Made by a program: the position numbers and the translations under genes
Notes under the pieces: generated by a model
What the model saw: the letters and a program-made list of their open reading frames with translations, nothing else
Database searches by the model: none
What the model was told of the DNA's origin: nothing
Source: CF-161 sp035259145
Lineage (GTDB): Bacteria > Chloroflexota > Dormibacteria > Dormibacterales > Dormibacteraceae
Assembly (NCBI GenBank): GCA_035259145.1
Contig: DATFWQ010000259.1
Location: 1-20,725, forward strand
DNA length: 20,725 bases
Reading direction: 5' to 3'
In this document: positions 13,971 through 20,725 of the stretch, in pieces
Layout: every line of letters starts with the position of its first letter
Numbering within the stretch: position 1 is the stretch's first letter

Positions 13971-15084
13971 TCACCGCCCGGTGGCTTCGGTCACGATCTG
14001 GATGATCTCGGTCACCGAGTTGAAGTCGTTGGTGAGCCGGTTCTTGGTCAGCCCGAAGGCGATGCCGCTCGCCGTGTCTCCGTAGGCGAAGCTGCCCCCG
14101 GCACCACCCACACCGAAGGCGGTCGGTGCGTCCTCGGGCGAGGAGCCGGGGCGGCCGATCGCATAGCCGAGCGCCCAGGCCGAGGGCATGCCGAAAACCG
14201 CGTCCGTGCCGCTCATCGAGAGCGTCGTCGCTTCACGCAGCCGCTCTTCTGTGATCAGGCGCACGCCGGCAAGCTGGCCGAGCAGCGCCGCGTACATCCG
14301 GGGCGATGGCCCGGGCCGAGGTCTTGCCCCCCGCAGGGATGTCCGCGGACAGGATGTCCGTGCGGTTCCCAAGCGCTGCAGTCGGGAACAAGGACATCGG
14401 GCCTGCCTTGAACATCGGCAGGTCCGGCGGCAGCTCCGGCATGGCGCCGCCTTCGCTGGGCGCATCTTCCAGTCGCGCCAGGCGGTGATGCTCCGATTCC
14501 GGCATGCCGAAGTAGAGCTCGCCGGCCACACCCAGCGGGCCTGAGAGGTCGTCGGCGAGTACTTGCGAGATCGGCTTGCCCGTGACACGGCGCACGATCT
14601 CACCGGCGATGTAGCCGAAGGTGTACGCGTGGTAGCCAAGCTTCGTGCCCGGCTGCCACCAGAGCTCTTCGTCGGCGATCGCAGCGCACATCTTTTCCCA
14701 GTCGCAGAGGTCTTCGATCGTGGTGGCGAGCGGTATGCCCGGCACGCCGGCCGAGTGGTTCAGCACGTGCCGCACAGTGACCGTCTGCTTGCCGCGCGCG
14801 CCGAACTCCGGCCACAGCTCCGCGACCGGGGTTTCGTAGGTGAAGAGGCCACGCTCGGCCAGCATGTGGACGATGGTCGATGCGGCCGCTTTGCAGATCG
14901 AGAAGTTGTAGAACGGCGTGTCCGGGGCCACTTTCCGTCCGGTGGCCGGGTCCGCCACGCCCGCGACGGCATCGACCACCTGCTCTCCGCTGCGGTACAC
15001 GGCGACCTGCACGCCACGCTCGACACCGGAGTCGACCTGGCGGTCGATCGCGTCCTGGATCTGTTTCTGAAGATCAGCTGCCAT
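13971..15084 (-). pseudogene. Beta-lactamase-fold serine hydrolase (EstB/class C-like), single frameshift
   Basis: The start is ATG 15084 with GGAGGAG just upstream; the longer open frame to 15261 lies inside the exporter gene. The first part has SxxK as SICK (Ser62, Lys65) in FYNFSICKAAAST and the second motif YHAYTFGY (from Tyr151), as in EstB-like esterases rather than true AmpC. After ARAIA, near 14300, the family sequence jumps to the next frame: RMYAALLGQLAGVRLI onward to GVGGAGGSFAYGD and the end at 13971. One extra base in the GGGG run at 14300-14303 explains it; repaired, the protein has about 370 residues. The error could be biological or a sequencing indel. It lies between the exporter (16 bp) and the DHFR-like genes (20 bp). 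Likely role: ester or amide hydrolysis in the cytoplasm, since no signal peptide is seen. Confidence 0.85.
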
Positions 15085-15100
15085 TTGACTCTCCTCCCGG

Positions 15101-16537
15101 CTAAGCCGCCGCGTCCCACTCGACGGGCGCGGTCGCCGTCTCTGCCGACTCACCTCCACGCAGCAGCACCACGGCCAGGGCCAGGGTGACCACGACCACG
15201 CACGCTGCCAACAACCACGCGAAGTGATAACCATCCGCAAGGGCCAGTTGCAAGTTGGCACCCTGCTGGATCAGGTTCAGGCTGCGGCTCCCCGCGAGCG
15301 TGGCAAGCACAGCCAGCCCAAAGGCGCCGCCCACCTGACCGGTCGTGTTGAGCAGGCCGGATGCGAGTCCTGACTCGGAAGGCTGCACCCCGGCCATGGC
15401 GATCATGGTCAGCGCCGGGAAAGACAGGCCGCCACCCAGGCCGAGCAGCGCCATCGGGACCAGCAGGTGGACCACGTAGTTGGGAATCGTCGGTCCGGCT
15501 CCGACCATGACCAGCGCCAGCGCCACCACGGCCTGGCCCCCGACGAGCATGGCCCACGGACCGAAACGGGCGATCAGCTGGGCCGACAACCTGATCGAGA
15601 ACAGCGCCATCACCGCCGCGACCGGGAGAAACGCGAGCCCGATCTCCATCGGACCGTAGCCCAGCACCTGCTCGAAGTCGAGCGAACCGAGGAAGAAGAA
15701 ACCGAAGAACGCGGTCGTCATCAGCGCCTGGACGACGTTGGCGCCGGCGATCTTGCGCGAGCGGAAGATGCCGAGGGGCAGGATGGGGTTGCGGCCGATC
15801 GCCTGACGCACGACGAACGCCGCGAGCAGGCCGGCGGTGATCGCGCCCAGCACCATCGTGCGCTGCGAGACCAGTCCGAACTCGGACGTCTGGACGATGG
15901 TGTACACGCCGAGCATCAGGGCGGCGGTGACCGTGACCGCGCCGAGGACGTCGGCCCCGTTTTCCAGTCCGATTCCCCGGTCCGGCTCGAGCAGTCGGGC
16001 AGCCAGGGCCGTCGTGATCAGGCCGAAAGGCAGGTTGACGAAGAAGATCCAGTGCCAGCTGACGGCGGCCGTGATCACGCCGCCGGCGAGCAGGCCCACC
16101 GCGGCGCCCGCGGACGCTACGAAGCTGAAGACGCCGAACGCCTTCGCCCGCTCGAGGGGCTCTGGGAAGAGGGTCACGATCATGGCGAGGATCACCGCCG
16201 AGCTGACTGCGCCGCCGATGCCCTGAACGAAGCGGGCGGCGATCAGGATCGGCTGGACGAATGAGAGGCCACAGAGAACCGACGCGCTGGTGAAGATGCC
16301 GAGCCCGATCAGGAAGATGCGCTTGCGTCCGATCAGGTCACCGAGGCGGCCGGCCAGCAGGAGGAGGCCGCCGAATGCGATCAGGTATGCGTTGACGACC
16401 CACGCGAGGCCGGACGGCGAGAAGCCGAGATCTCGCTGGATCGACGGCAGCGCGACGTTGACGATCGTCATGTCGACGACGATCAACAGGAAGCCGGTGC
16501 AGAGGATCAGCAGCGAGATCCAGCGTGAGTTCTTCAT
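15101..16537 (-). CDS. MFS transporter, DHA2 (EmrB/QacA) drug:H+ antiporter family
   Basis: An inner-membrane protein of 478 residues with about 14 predicted helices. Signature motifs are VDMTIVNVALPSIQ (21-34, DHA2 motif D1), GRLGDLIGRKR (63-73, motif A between helices 2 and 3), and a glycine-rich antiporter motif C with GLLAGGVITAAVSWHWIFF. Family members export structurally varied drugs, dyes or self-made metabolites in exchange for protons. It is the first gene of a minus-strand operon with a beta-lactamase-fold hydrolase and two DHFR-like reductases, so export of, or resistance to, a small molecule processed by these enzymes is plausible. GAGG lies very close to the ATG at 16537. The substrate cannot be read from the sequence. 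Confidence 0.93.
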   Translation of the reverse strand: MKNSRWISLLILCTGFLLIVVDMTIVNVALPSIQRDLGFSPSGLAWVVNAYLIAFGGLLLLAGRLGDLIGRKRIFLIGLGIFTSASVLCGLSFVQPILIAARFVQGIGGAVSSAVILAMIVTLFPEPLERAKAFGVFSFVASAGAAVGLLAGGVITAAVSWHWIFFVNLPFGLITTALAARLLEPDRGIGLENGADVLGAVTVTAALMLGVYTIVQTSEFGLVSQRTMVLGAITAGLLAAFVVRQAIGRNPILPLGIFRSRKIAGANVVQALMTTAFFGFFFLGSLDFEQVLGYGPMEIGLAFLPVAAVMALFSIRLSAQLIARFGPWAMLVGGQAVVALALVMVGAGPTIPNYVVHLLVPMALLGLGGGLSFPALTMIAMAGVQPSESGLASGLLNTTGQVGGAFGLAVLATLAGSRSLNLIQQGANLQLALADGYHFAWLLAACVVVVTLALAVVLLRGGESAETATAPVEWDAAA

Positions 16538-16618
16538 ACCTCTTTGGACGAGCGACCCCGGTCAGACTCATCGCTCGCGGACCGATTAGTTTCCTGCCCT
16601 TACCCGGTCTAACCTTTG

Positions 16619-16885
16619 ATGGCTCGCCGCGCTGTTGTCTGCGACTGCGCGCAGATCAGCGACCCGACGCTGTCCACAATCGATCAGCTGGCGCGACTCG
16701 AGCTTGCTGCGCGGCAGCTCGGCTGCCAGCTTCAGCTTCGGCACGCAAACGCTGCATTGCGAGACCTTATTGAGCTCCTGGGGCTTGCGGACGTCCTACG
16801 GGTCGAGGTGGAGCGGGAGCCCGAAGAGGGGGAACAGCCTGGCGGTGTCGAGGAAGAAGGTCAATTCACCGATCCGACCCTCTGA
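16619..16885 (+). CDS. STAS-like small protein convergent with the sigma gene
   Basis: The product has 88 residues from ATG 16619. The core CDCAQISDPTLSTIDQLARL, AARQLGCQLQLRHAN and LRDLIELLGLADVLRV follows the strand-helix pattern of STAS (anti-anti-sigma-like) domains: a D/N-P-x-x-x-x-D-x-L-A-R-L helix, then a G-C strand, then a leucine helix. The acidic tail EREPEEGEQPGGVEEE resembles tails I recall in similar short STAS proteins from high-GC bacteria. The last 90 bp overlap the 3' end of the convergent ECF sigma gene. It may modulate sigma or anti-sigma activity; that link is inferred from position and fold. No ribosome binding site is evident. Confidence 0.65.
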   Translation: MARRAVVCDCAQISDPTLSTIDQLARLELAARQLGCQLQLRHANAALRDLIELLGLADVLRVEVEREPEEGEQPGGVEEEGQFTDPTL

Positions 16886-17773
16886 GAGCTCGAGCACCTG
16901 GAGCGCCCAGGGCTCGTAGCCGCCGTTCGGATCCGGCTTGTACTGCCCGAAGGTCGGCTGGCCGTTGGCGCTCGTGGTTGGAATCATCCGCGAGCCGCGG
17001 CAGCCTATGCCCGGCCCGAACCACCAGGTCAGGATGTCGTCGCGTCCGCGCAGCCACATGTCGTAAGGGGGCATCGACTGCCTGGCGTCTTTCTGGATCA
17101 GGGCTGTCAGCGCGTTGATGTCGTACCGCTCGAATGCAGCTACGTAGCGGTCCAGCAACGAGCGCTCTGACTCGTTCAGAGGCTGTGCCGGCCCATCCGG
17201 GCTGATGCTGCTCCTGGCGATGGTGGCCCGGGCTCGCTGGAGGGCGCTGTTCACCGCGGCCAGGGACATCTGGAGGAGCTCAGCCACCTCGGCGGCCTGC
17301 CAGCCGAGGACTTCACGGAGAATCAAGACAGCCCGCTGGCGGGCCGGCAGGTGCTGGAGGGCCGCCACAAACGCGAGCCGGATCGACTCGTTCGCGATGG
17401 CAACGTCCGCCGGATCGCCCTCGGGCGCCACGAGCGCCTGCGGAATCGGCTCGAGCCACTGCACCTCGGCAGGCACGTTGAGGTTGGCCTCGATGGGCTC
17501 GCACGCGGGTCCAGTGTCCAGCGGCCGCACGCGACGGTCCTTGTTCTTGAGGGCGTCGAGGCAGACATTGGTCGCGATCCGGTAGAGCCACGACCGCATC
17601 GGTGAGCGGCCCTCGAAGCTGTCACGGTTCCTCCACGCGCGAATGAATGTCTCCTGGACGGCGTCTTCAGCATCGAACGGTGAGCCGAGCATCCGGTAGC
17701 AGTAACCGGTCAGCTCCCGACGGTGCTGTTCCAGCTCTCCGAAGGCGTAACCGATCGAAGGGGTCGAAGACAC
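16796..17773 (-). CDS. ECF-type RNA polymerase sigma factor with C-terminal SnoaL-like domain (TIGR02960/SigG-like)
   Basis: The product has 325 residues, longer than plain ECF sigmas. Region 2 is at about 15-80 (GYCYRMLGSPFDAEDAVQET, SWLYRIATNVCLD). Region 4 is at about 130-185 (LQHLPARQRAVLILREVLG, AEVAELLQMSLAAVNSALQR). The C-terminal third (about 205-320) is an NTF2/SnoaL-like domain with ERYDINALTALIQKDARQSM and TWWFGPG, typical of large ECF sigmas that lack a classical anti-sigma. The extra domain probably controls activity directly. The start is GTG 17773, and a TACAAT -10 lies six bases upstream, so the mRNA is probably leaderless. The 3' end overlaps the convergent STAS gene by 90 bp. 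Confidence 0.93.
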   Translation of the reverse strand: MSSTPSIGYAFGELEQHRRELTGYCYRMLGSPFDAEDAVQETFIRAWRNRDSFEGRSPMRSWLYRIATNVCLDALKNKDRRVRPLDTGPACEPIEANLNVPAEVQWLEPIPQALVAPEGDPADVAIANESIRLAFVAALQHLPARQRAVLILREVLGWQAAEVAELLQMSLAAVNSALQRARATIARSSISPDGPAQPLNESERSLLDRYVAAFERYDINALTALIQKDARQSMPPYDMWLRGRDDILTWWFGPGIGCRGSRMIPTTSANGQPTFGQYKPDPNGGYEPWALQVLELSEGRIGELTFFLDTARLFPLFGLPLHLDP

Positions 17774-17779
17774 GATTCG

Positions 17780-17812
17780 ATTGTAGGAACCGTCACGCGC
17801 CCGATTTGTTCC
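17780..17812 (-). promoter_or_regulatory. Probable leaderless promoter of the sigma gene with flanking inverted repeat
   Basis: On the minus strand TACAAT (17785-17780) is followed by six bases and then the GTG start, the geometry of a leaderless transcript. GGAAC and GTTCC (on the plus strand 17786-17790 and 17808-17812) form an inverted repeat directly upstream. GGAAC is also the usual ECF -35 core, so self-activation is possible, but no good ECF -10 is seen. Confidence 0.45.
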
Positions 17813-17876
17813 GAGCCTGATTCATGAGCCCAGCTACTGCTGCTGTACCTACGATGGCGGGTGGGAGCCACCGAGA

Positions 17877-18350
17877 TCACGGGCCAAGCGGTTCCACCTC
17901 GAACACGGCCAGTCGTGGCGCCGCTGCCGCGAACGCATCGGAATCGGCGGGCGGCTGGACAGCGCCGACCTGAACGAAGAACCGGACTCCGGCCGGAATC
18001 TGTAGTGGGAACTGACGCAGTACCGGTTCACGCTCCTGGAGTCCCAGTTCCAATAGGCGTACCCGCTGCCGCCGGCGGCCGCGGGCGAGGACGCCCCAGC
18101 CAATTGCTCGGGCATTCCTGACCCACTCGGTTTGGCCGAATGAGACGATGTAGCGCCGACCTTCCACGTAGAACGGAGACACGGGCGTGGTCCGCATCTG
18201 GCCGGTCTTCCGGCCCGGGACTGAGAGCAGATGAAAGGTGAGGAAGGCGATACCGAGGCGCTGCAAGAGCACGATTACGCGGTTGACGGGCTTCAGCCAG
18301 CGCGGCAAGCGGGTCGCTGGACCCGCGATGGTCGGTTCGGGATTGGTCAT
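17877..18350 (-). CDS. Deazaflavin-dependent nitroreductase family protein (Ddn/DUF385-like)
   Basis: The product has 157 residues. An N-terminal hydrophobic helix (NRVIVLLQRLGIAFLTF) is followed by the split-barrel core: LLSVPGRKTGQMRTTPVSPF, GRRYIVSFGQTEWVRNARA and VLARGRRRQRVRLLEL. The G-R-x-T-G-x-x-R-x-T-P motif and the R-N-x-R-A motif are characteristic of this F420H2-dependent family, which reduces nitro compounds, quinones or enones. The start ATG 18350 overlaps the MarR stop (ATGA), with an AGGAGG about 10 bases upstream, so it is co-expressed with its probable repressor. Its presence suggests that the organism makes coenzyme F420. The natural substrate is unknown. Confidence 0.88.
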   Translation of the reverse strand: MTNPEPTIAGPATRLPRWLKPVNRVIVLLQRLGIAFLTFHLLSVPGRKTGQMRTTPVSPFYVEGRRYIVSFGQTEWVRNARAIGWGVLARGRRRQRVRLLELGLQEREPVLRQFPLQIPAGVRFFVQVGAVQPPADSDAFAAAAPRLAVFEVEPLGP

Positions 18351-18844
18351 CGGTCGGAGCCTCCTCTGGCGGTCTTCCAGTGGGGCGAAGCGGCGCGTCT
18401 CGGTGGCCGGGACTGGATTGGCCCTCGCTCCATCCAGGCGCCGCCAAGCCGGTTGAGCAGCCGCGTGAACTGCGTGACGTCCTCGGCGTTCCAGTCATGG
18501 ATCACGGCCGCGAACACGTCCACGCCAGCTTTCTCGAGCCTGGCGAGCTCAGCTCGTCCGTCGGTGGTCGCGGAAACCAGACACGAGCGTCGGTCCGCGG
18601 GGTCGCCCGCAACCTGGACATAGCCCTCGGCCTCGAGCGCCTGGACGTACCTGGTGACAGTTGATGGGTTCACGGCGAGCGCGTCCGCCGCATCCCTCGG
18701 CCGCACCGGGTCGCCGGAGGCGGCCAGCCGTAGGAGCCCGATCCGGGTGATGTCGAACGTCCGGGCCATGCCGCGGTAGGCGCCTTCGACGAGCGTCGTC
18801 ACGGCGACCGCCAGCAGCTGGACTTCCTCTCTCGTTGCTTGCAC
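18347..18844 (-). CDS. MarR-family transcriptional regulator
   Basis: From GTG 18844 the product has 165 residues. The winged helix-turn-helix spans about 35-90: DITRIGLLRLAASG, VRPRDAADALAVNPSTVTRY (recognition helix), VQALEAEGYV, and the wing DPADRRSCLV with the classic D-x-R-R. Flanking helices form the dimer interface. The C-terminal 25 residues are basic and low in conservation. The frame is open to 18892, but a -10 element and a perfect operator-like inverted repeat fall inside that extension, which argues for GTG 18844. It overlaps the deazaflavin-dependent reductase gene by 4 bp. It probably represses this two-gene operon and is released by a phenolic or other small ligand. Confidence 0.9.
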   Translation of the reverse strand: MQATREEVQLLAVAVTTLVEGAYRGMARTFDITRIGLLRLAASGDPVRPRDAADALAVNPSTVTRYVQALEAEGYVQVAGDPADRRSCLVSATTDGRAELARLEKAGVDVFAAVIHDWNAEDVTQFTRLLNRLGGAWMERGPIQSRPPRRAASPHWKTARGGSDR

Positions 18845-18846
18845 AG

Positions 18847-18868
18847 AGCAAATTCTATTGTATTTGCT
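18847..18868 (-). promoter_or_regulatory. MarR autoregulatory operator overlapping a -10 element
   Basis: AGCAAAT (18847-18853) and ATTTGCT (18862-18868) are perfect inverted arms with an 8-bp spacer, an AT-rich island in GC-rich DNA. On the minus strand TACAAT (18863-18858) lies within it, 13 bases before the GTG start, so a bound MarR dimer would block the promoter. The position just before the marR gene supports autoregulation. Confidence 0.7.
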
Positions 18869-19573
18869 TGCTGGTGGCAATGATCTATCCACGTCCTGCC
18901 ACCCAGGTTTCGCGCCAGGTCAAGCGCGGCTGTGGCAGCGGCCGCTACGCCTGAAGGGACAGCAAGGAGCGCAGCTCTGGACAGGCTGGGCAGTCGGGCG
19001 GCCTCAATGACGTGATCGAACTTTCCGGTCGGAGCACTAAGCCGCAGCCGCTCCGGACATGGTATCGCGGCCTGGAAGCGGGCACCGCTTTTCTATCCAG
19101 GCCGTAACGGCCTTTCTCACTCCGGACGTCTTCCCGCGCTTCGGCCTTCCGATCGAGCTCCCCGCCTGACCACCGCCGGCGCCTGTCTGGCAATCCCTGG
19201 TCGGCCGGCCTGGGCTTGGCCTGGCGGGCCTAAACGCGCGGCAGACGAACCGCACGGCCGAATTCGAGGGCGCGACGGTCGACCTCACTGGTCGGACATG
19301 AAGGGTCCAGGAGTCGTTCGAGCAGGCGCATCCGGCAAGCGGAGCCTGCAGACCGCCCTTGCCCCGAGCTCGCCGACCTGGTGGCTAAAGCGCAGCACGC
19401 CCTTGCTGGTTCGTGGCGGCCGTTCGAACCCCTACGGTGCCATCCAGGACGTGGAGTGTGGAGTAAGGCGTAACCGTGTCGGCGGTTCAACCATATGCGT
19501 GCCGTCCGGCGAGCTGGCTGCCGGCGGGAGGAGCGGCTCGGCTGCAACCATAACCGTGCCGAACGCCCGGATA
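18869..19573. other. Gene-free region of about 700 bp with hairpins and short repeats
   Basis: No open frame here gives a recognisable protein. Candidates of 80-105 codons on both strands are arginine-, proline- and serine-rich with no domain pattern. Visible structure: a hairpin at 19028-19058, a nested hairpin at 19069-19103, a short palindrome followed by TTTCT at 19099-19118, and three loose copies of a motif like AACCATAACCGTGCCG at about 19470, 19489 and 19546. It may hold a decayed gene or a structured RNA. Confidence 0.55.
19028..19118 (+). ncRNA. Candidate structured RNA with mutually exclusive hairpins
   Basis: In order: GTCGGAGC (19028-19035) pairs with GCTCCGGAC (19050-19058) with one bulge. 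GGCCTGGA (19069-19076) pairs with TCCAGGCC (19096-19103), enclosing a second perfect stem AGCGG/CCGCT (19077-19081 and 19085-19089). AGGCCGT/ACGGCCT (19099-19113) is followed by TTTCT. The last two share AGGCC, so they cannot form together, as in attenuators. No downstream gene on the plus strand explains it. The strand is inferred from the T-rich tail. Confidence 0.35.
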
Positions 19574-20557
19574 TCAGCCATAAGGCTGCCGTGCCGGCCC
19601 GGCCGCCTGCGCTCTACTGAACGAGGTCGAGGGCGCCAGTTCCCGCCAGGGCGGCGGCGGCTGGTCGAGGAAGAAGCGCAGCACCTCTAGGAGCCAGGCC
19701 AGCGGCCGCTCGCCCCACGACAGGCCCGGGGCAGCGCCGCGCGGGAGGATAGCGAGGCTCCACTGCACGTGCCGCCACAGGATCCGGGCCTCCGCCGTCT
19801 CGTCGCGGTCGAGCGGGGCGACCTCGCGGTGCCCCTCCAGGACGAACGGCACCGCCCGCAGCGGCATGCCGAAGAAGTCCCACGCCGGGTCGCCCCGTCC
19901 TGCGCAGCCCCAGTCCAGGATGGCTATGTAGTCGAGGGACCCGGGCCCGACCATGATGTTGGTGGCCTGGGGGTCCCGGTGGAGGAAGCGCTCCACGGCG
20001 GGCGCGGGGAGGGCGGCCACGGCGAGCCGGTCCAGCCATGCGCCCAGCCAGCGGGCCTCCAGGCCGGTGAACCAGCCGTCGGCCGCGCGCTGCTCCACAA
20101 GCTCTCGCGGGTCAGGGCGGACCCAGAGCTCGCCAAGGGGGCCGGCCGGGCCGGCGCTGGTGTGCAGTCGCGCGAGGTCGCGGCCCACCTCGCGCCAGAC
20201 GTCCGGCGTCTCGCCCGGCTCGAGGTCCAGGGCGCTCAGCGCCCGGCCGCGGATGCGTTCGACCACCAGGTACGGCACCGGCAGCAGGTCGCAGGCGTCG
20301 TCGTAGGCGACCAACGCCGGCGTCCGCACCCCGGCCGAACTGGCGGCCGGAATCGCGACCGCCTCGACTCGGGCCTGCGCTACGTGGGCGGGGTGGTCGC
20401 GTGGGACGCGCAGCACCAGGTCGTCATCGAGCAGGTAGACGGCGTTGATGATGCCCGTGTCGGCGAGCGGAGTCAGCGCCCGGTCGCCAAGGCCGTGGCG
20501 GATGGCAATCGCCCTGACCGTCTCGGGTGAGACCGGGACGTGGTCGGCCAACTTCAC
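19574..20557 (-). CDS. Aminoglycoside phosphotransferase (APH)-family kinase
   Basis: The product has 327 residues, with the APH/choline-kinase fold. The N-lobe has LTPLADTGIINAVYLL (nucleotide loop) and LVLRVPRD. The hinge is PYLVVERIRGRAL. The catalytic loop is FLHRDPQATNIMV (HxDxxxxN, 193-200) and the metal-binding motif is ILDWGCAGRGDPAWDF with Asp215. The first Asp and the Asn are intact, so an active ATP-dependent kinase is likely. The substrate could be an aminoglycoside, macrolide, homoserine-like or sugar compound; nothing nearby points to one, and a resistance role should not be assumed. The start is GTG 20557 without a clear ribosome binding site. The C-terminal 20 residues are low complexity, and a small hairpin (CAGCC/GGCTG, 19575-19588) sits at the stop. 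Confidence 0.9.
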   Translation of the reverse strand: MKLADHVPVSPETVRAIAIRHGLGDRALTPLADTGIINAVYLLDDDLVLRVPRDHPAHVAQARVEAVAIPAASSAGVRTPALVAYDDACDLLPVPYLVVERIRGRALSALDLEPGETPDVWREVGRDLARLHTSAGPAGPLGELWVRPDPRELVEQRAADGWFTGLEARWLGAWLDRLAVAALPAPAVERFLHRDPQATNIMVGPGSLDYIAILDWGCAGRGDPAWDFFGMPLRAVPFVLEGHREVAPLDRDETAEARILWRHVQWSLAILPRGAAPGLSWGERPLAWLLEVLRFFLDQPPPPWRELAPSTSFSRAQAAGPARQPYG

Positions 20558-20602
20558 TCCGACGTCACCAGATCAAGCCCGGCACGCGCAGCGAACATGG
20601 TT

Positions 20603-20618
20603 CTCTTCCATCGAAGAG
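20603..20618. repeat. Short perfect hairpin upstream of the APH gene
   Basis: CTCTTC (20603-20608) and GAAGAG (20613-20618) flank a CATC loop. The outer GAACA (from about 20593) and TGTTC (from about 20622) can extend the fold with internal loops. It lies about 46 bp upstream of the minus-strand APH start and could be an operator or a leader structure. Confidence 0.35.
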
Positions 20619-20695
20619 TCCTGTTCGGCACCTTCGCACGTGCAGGGATGAGGCCGATGCCGACCTCTCGGGCCGAATGTGCCTGGTTGCTACCC

Positions 20696-20709
20696 TGAAC
20701 AAACGTTCC
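20696..20709 (+). promoter_or_regulatory. LexA (SOS) box, Gram-positive/actinobacterial type
   Basis: TGAACAAACGTTCC matches the Gram-positive LexA/DinR consensus CGAACRNRYGTTYC at every position except the first. It contains a perfect GAAC-N4-GTTC dyad. TACCCT lies just upstream (20691-20696) as a possible -10. The controlled gene would start beyond the right edge of the window, or be transcribed leftward from this gap. One such dyad could occur by chance in 20 kb. Confidence 0.45.
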
Positions 20710-20725
20710 CATTTTCGTCACTGCG

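Noticed and set aside
19410..19455. tRNA-like T-arm (GTTCGAAC followed by a CCA-like end)
   Set aside because: The bases flanking the loop do not pair on either strand, and no D-arm, anticodon arm or acceptor stem can be built.
18945..19547. Minus-strand open frames of 82-105 codons as genes or transposase remnants
   Set aside because: Composition is arginine/proline/serine-rich with no domain pattern, and no inverted repeats or target-site duplications were seen.
20592..20602. Second LexA box (GAACATGGTTC)
   Set aside because: The spacer is 3 bp rather than 4, so it does not fit the dyad geometry.

Overview
The window is GC-rich and densely coded. Gene content is typical of a high-GC soil or aquatic bacterium of the Actinomycetota or a Chloroflexota lineage: a SARP/BTAD regulator, a TIGR02960/SigG-like ECF sigma factor with a C-terminal SnoaL-like domain, a STAS protein, an F420-type (deazaflavin) nitroreductase, a CoxL-type molybdenum hydroxylase, and GTG or leaderless starts. 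I cannot place it more finely from sequence alone.

Layout. (a) 1-683: a small membrane protein, then a GC-rich degenerate repeat block with a strong hairpin. (b) 684-4390, minus strand: a tightly overlapping acyl-CoA operon, read as catalytic-type acyl-CoA dehydrogenase, partner acyl-CoA dehydrogenase, alpha/beta hydrolase, crotonase. A divergent NAD-type SDR (4468-5301) probably completes a beta-oxidation-like pathway for an unknown acid. (c) 5307-6572: a two-gene mini-operon (DUF1059 protein and an ABM-like barrel protein) divergent from a small SARP regulator. An exact 11-bp-period direct repeat lies in the short gap between them. (d) 6634-10125: a LacI regulator converging on a Gfo/Idh/MocA oxidoreductase and a DUF6807 (PmoA-like) protein, preceded by a decayed 3' fragment of a MalG-type sugar ABC permease. 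This looks like the eroded remnant of a sugar or polyol catabolic locus. (e) 10283-12511: a stand-alone molybdopterin-binding hydroxylase subunit without its FAD and Fe-S partners. (f) 12600-12735: a tandem array of about 41-bp palindromic units. (g) 12752-16537, minus strand: DHA2 drug exporter, beta-lactamase-fold hydrolase (frameshifted), and two DHFR/RibD-like reductases in one operon. (h) 16619-17773: a STAS gene converging on, and overlapping, an ECF sigma gene. (i) 17877-18844: a MarR regulator with a clear operator, overlapping a deazaflavin-dependent nitroreductase. (j) 18845-19573: about 730 bp without a recognisable gene but with strong nested hairpins. (k) 19574-20557: an APH-family kinase, then a LexA-type box at the right edge.

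The most useful leads are the 41-bp palindromic array, the structured region near 19.03-19.12 kb, the two look-alike CCCC-N-CGAA hairpins, the SARP direct repeat, the sugar-locus decay, and the predicted heteromeric acyl-CoA dehydrogenase pair. I saw no clear new defence or mobile system.
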